This document shows positions 11,811-12,176 of a stretch of 12,176 bases of DNA, in pieces. A program made the translations under genes and the position numbers. The stretch is from contig JANLVI010000004.1 in assembly GCA_031363915.1 (NCBI GenBank), positions 1 through 12,176 on the forward strand, written 5' to 3'. The DNA comes from JANLVI01 sp031363915 (GTDB lineage: Bacteria; Vulcanimicrobiota; Vulcanimicrobiia; Vulcanimicrobiales; Vulcanimicrobiaceae). The notes under the pieces are model-generated. The model saw nothing but the letters and a program-made list of their open reading frames with translations, was not told where the DNA came from and ran no database searches. Position 1 is the first letter of the stretch. Every line of letters begins with the position of its first letter.

Positions 11811-11815
11811 ACCCC

Positions 11816-11844
11816 ATCTTAGCACAGGACGCCCGGGGTGTAAA
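11816..11844 (-). promoter_or_regulatory. strong rpmG promoter
   Basis: On the minus strand TTTACA (11844-11839), a 17-bp spacer and TAAGAT (11821-11816) preceded by TGC, an extended -10. This is the best sigma-70-type promoter in the window and probably drives rpmG, tRNA-Trp, secE and nusG. The start point would be near 11809. Confidence 0.75.
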
Positions 11845-11856
11845 CTCAAACCCCGG
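11833..11856. repeat. inverted repeat over the rpmG/fluC divergent promoter
   Basis: CCGGGGT (11833-11839) and ACCCCGG (11850-11856) form a 7-bp inverted repeat with a 10-bp gap. It covers the rpmG -35 box and the possible fluC -10 box (TAAACT, 11841-11846, preceded by TG). It could be a protein-binding site or a hairpin in the short fluC leader. Confidence 0.45.
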
Positions 11857-11861
11857 CCCTC

Positions 11862-12176
11862 GTGAGCGGAGTAAGCTGGGCAGCGGCCCTATCGGTCGGG
11901 ATCGGGGGCGGCCTCGGCTCGATCGCCCGATACCTGGTTGGGGTGTGGGTGCTCGGGCGGCTCCCCTACCCGCTTCCCCTCGGAACCCTCATCGTGAACG
12001 TGTTGGGATCGTTCCTGATCGGACTCATCGCCGAGCTGGCCGTTCTCAAAGCCTTCGGGGTCACCTCGGAGATCCGCATGTTCCTTGTCGTGGGGGTCCT
12101 CGGCGGCTTCACAACGTTTTCGAGTCTCGCCCTCGAAATGACGGTCCTCGTGCGCGGATCCGAATGGTGGTGGGCT
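11862..12176 (+). CDS. crcB: fluoride channel FluC/CrcB, 5' part
   Basis: Exports fluoride from the cytoplasm as a dual-topology dimer in the inner membrane. The 105 visible codons, of about 125 expected, run off the window end. From GTG 11862 the protein reads MSGVSWAAALSVGIGGGLGS, then IARY (R23), GTLIVNVLGSFLIG (41-54, with the conserved Asn46) and GVLGGFTTFSSLALE (78-92, with the Phe-box residues F83 and F86 and the Na+-site TTFSS). Three hydrophobic segments are visible. No SD precedes the GTG; an SD-less or nearly leaderless start about 9 nt after a predicted start point is possible. It is divergent from rpmG. I looked for the fluoride riboswitch motif in front of it and did not find it. 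Confidence 0.93.
   Translation, partial: MSGVSWAAALSVGIGGGLGSIARYLVGVWVLGRLPYPLPLGTLIVNVLGSFLIGLIAELAVLKAFGVTSEIRMFLVVGVLGGFTTFSSLALEMTVLVRGSEWWWA

Noticed and set aside
11833..11861. Fluoride riboswitch in front of fluC
   Set aside because: The space between the likely start point and the GTG is too short, and the conserved crcB-motif sequence blocks are absent.
1..12176. CRISPR array, insertion sequence, integrase or attachment site
   Set aside because: No spaced direct repeats, transposase or integrase motifs, or tRNA-flanking direct repeat were found; the tRNA-Trp 3' end is not duplicated elsewhere in the window as far as I can see.

Overview
The window looks like chromosomal DNA of a free-living bacterium with fairly high GC (roughly 58-60 % by eye). 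Most of it is on the minus strand and carries core translation and transcription genes, read right to left: rpmG, tRNA-Trp, secE, nusG, rplK, rplA, rplJ, rplL. The organism cannot be named from the sequence. The divergent ribosomal proteins and the unusual gene order suggest a poorly sampled phylum (a Terrabacteria-like lineage such as Eremiobacterota/WPS-2 would fit), but this is a guess.

Layout, left to right. At 1-195 there is an inverted repeat and the rplL terminator. At 196-1122 lie rplL and rplJ (minus) with a structured rplJ leader. At 1329-2951 a plus-strand group holds a GNAT acetyltransferase, an unknown 198-aa protein coupled to it by a GTGA overlap, and a broken endonuclease-like remnant. 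At 3040-3732 is an FCD-type GntR regulator (plus). It converges on gcl-hyi-garR (minus, 7213-3729), a glyoxylate-to-glycerate operon. At 7363-8495 lie rplA and rplK (minus). At 8690-9766 is an unknown coiled-coil protein (minus), and at 9895-10470 an unknown single-TM protein (plus). At 10509-11394 lie nusG and secE (minus), at 11419-11494 tRNA-Trp, at 11576-11740 rpmG, and at 11862 to the window end the start of fluC/crcB (plus).

How the parts work together. Gcl joins two glyoxylates to tartronate semialdehyde with CO2 release, Hyi interconverts hydroxypyruvate and tartronate semialdehyde, and GarR reduces tartronate semialdehyde to D-glycerate. The three genes are tightly spaced, with SD sequences built on the preceding stop codons. 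A perfect 16-bp palindrome just downstream of the predicted gcl promoter is the likely operator of the GntR regulator. No glycerate kinase is seen.

Most notable points: (1) the Gcl has Glu at position 51, where the characterised E. coli enzyme has Val in place of the canonical ThDP-activating Glu; (2) the usual rplKAJL block is split by about 6.2 kb of catabolic and accessory genes, and nusG is separated from rplK by about 2 kb; (3) the rplJ leader can pair with its own Shine-Dalgarno region around a terminator-like hairpin; (4) L1 and L11 each deviate from a near-universal motif; (5) an endonuclease-like gene has lost its centre by deletion plus frameshift.
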